From: MGNI01 sp964353875
Lineage (GTDB): Bacteria > Chloroflexota > Anaerolineae > Anaerolineales > E44-bin32
Direction: 5' to 3'
Assembly: GCA_964353875.1 (NCBI GenBank)
Contig: CAYGXU010000158.1
Coordinates: 1 to 5,756, forward strand
Length of the DNA: 5,756 nucleotides
The notes beneath the pieces were generated by a model that saw only the letters and a list, made by a program, of their open reading frames with translations, did not search any database and was not told where the DNA came from. This document shows positions 4,923 through 5,756 of the stretch, in pieces. How positions within the stretch are numbered: position 1 is the first letter of the stretch; every line of letters begins with the position of its first letter. A program made the position numbers and the translations under genes.

Positions 4923-5756
4923 TCAATCTGACAATAATAGATATGCCTGATTGGAGGCAAGGTCATCAACCTGTAAATGACCTTCCTCCTCGACCATGAT
5001 CCTGCCGGTTATCCAATCGCGCCAGACTCTTCGTTCTTTCCTCTCTCTGTATAAGGGCACCTTCAACTGAGAATACCTTTCACGTGCATTTAGAATGACG
5101 AGGATTTCCTCATCCTCCGAGAAACGCCGATAGGCATACACACCATTGAATGCCCAGATACGCTCAAATTCTCCCGTTTGCAAGACGGAATGCTCGCGAC
5201 GAGCGCGAATAAGGGCGCGATAGACCTTTTTTAAGCGCGGTTCCCATCGTCCCTCATCCCAAATCATTGCCCCACGGCAGTCAGGATCATCTCCGCCGGT
5301 CAGCCCAATCTCATCCCCATAATAAATCAATGGAGCCCCGACGAAAGTAAACAAGAAAGTCAACGCCATGACAACCTTGTCAATATCACCGCCACAAAGC
5401 GTTAAAATGCGCGCTGTGTCGTGGCTCCCTAAGAGGTTTAAATGATATTGCGCTGTGGGCCCATGAGCGTTTAAAAGGTGTTGAATCTCAATGTCAAAAT
5501 CCTCCGCATCCATCGTTCTATGAACAATATAGTCCAAAATGTACCCACGCAATGGATAGTTCATCGCGCCATCGCAGGTATCACCCCGAAGCCAGGGGCT
5601 TGGATCCCGCCAGAACTCGCCAACGATGTAGGCCTCAGGATTGGCAGCCTTTACCTTTTCGCGGAACTCACGCCAAAATTCGAAAGGGACTTTCCAAGGG
5701 ACATCCAGCCGAGCCAGGTACAGACCGTATCCCATCTTTCCAGGTGCCAGATCGAT
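4923..5756 (-). CDS. GH13 alpha-amylase-family glycosidase, neopullulanase/cyclomaltodextrinase type (partial, N-terminus beyond window)
   Basis: The frame is open from the right edge to the stop at 4923, giving about 277 C-terminal codons of a protein usually near 450-600 residues. The methionine at 5735 is internal and is used only for numbering. The window covers the second half of the catalytic barrel: the nucleophile Asp11 in ARLDVP, the acid/base Glu40 in YIVGEFW and the transition-state Asp106 in LLGSHDTARI. Ser-His-Asp in place of Asn-His-Asp is common in neopullulanase and cyclomaltodextrinase relatives. PLIYYGDEIG (135-144) and GGDDPDCRGAMIW (147-159) are also typical of that group. 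Residues from about 185 form the C-terminal beta-sandwich, ending in YLLLSD. The enzyme would hydrolyse alpha-1,4 (possibly also alpha-1,6) links in maltodextrins or cyclodextrins. A LacI-type repressor follows directly. The first codons before the nucleophile look odd and may contain a frameshift. Confidence 0.92.
   Translation of the reverse strand: MDLAPGKMGYGLYLARLDVPWKVPFEFWREFREKVKAANPEAYIVGEFWRDPSPWLRGDTCDGAMNYPLRGYILDYIVHRTMDAEDFDIEIQHLLNAHGPTAQYHLNLLGSHDTARILTLCGGDIDKVVMALTFLFTFVGAPLIYYGDEIGLTGGDDPDCRGAMIWDEGRWEPRLKKVYRALIRARREHSVLQTGEFERIWAFNGVYAYRRFSEDEEILVILNARERYSQLKVPLYRERKERRVWRDWITGRIMVEEEGHLQVDDLASNQAYLLLSD

Overview
The window is a mid-GC bacterial fragment, probably a piece of a draft or metagenomic contig, because coding frames run off both ends. 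The best taxonomic guess is Chloroflexota, perhaps an Anaerolineae-like lineage. It rests on remembered family resemblance: a short VP...LWP..R motif at the N-terminus of the putative anti-sigma protein, and an ECF sigma gene followed by a large single-pass membrane protein with a DUF4179-like exterior. No rRNA, tRNA, CRISPR array, insertion sequence or prophage gene is visible.

Left block (1-1906, minus strand): an ECF-type sigma factor (1295-1906) is translationally coupled through an ATGA overlap to a long single-pass membrane protein that leaves the window at base 1. The two look like a sigma/anti-sigma signalling unit. The membrane partner lacks the usual zinc-binding anti-sigma motif.

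Middle block (1907-3560, plus strand): a 174-bp divergent intergenic region holds an 8-bp inverted repeat, a sigma70-like promoter and an operator-like near-palindrome. It leads into an alpha/beta hydrolase of the esterase/lipase type (2081-2992). A second intergenic region carries a perfect extended -10 element. It precedes a small split-beta-barrel flavin or F420 enzyme of the pyridoxamine-phosphate-oxidase superfamily (3129-3560) with a strong ribosome binding site. The two genes are probably transcribed separately.

Right block (3561-5756): about 310 bp without a gene separates the plus-strand genes from a convergent minus-strand pair. The upstream gene of the pair is a GH13 alpha-amylase-family enzyme of the neopullulanase/cyclomaltodextrinase type, cut by the right edge. 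Twelve bases behind it lies a LacI-family repressor. This is the usual layout of a maltodextrin-use locus in which the repressor senses the sugar and controls the glycosidase genes. The three blocks have no evident shared pathway. I see no strong candidate for a wholly new system; the zinc-less anti-sigma partner is the most interesting item.
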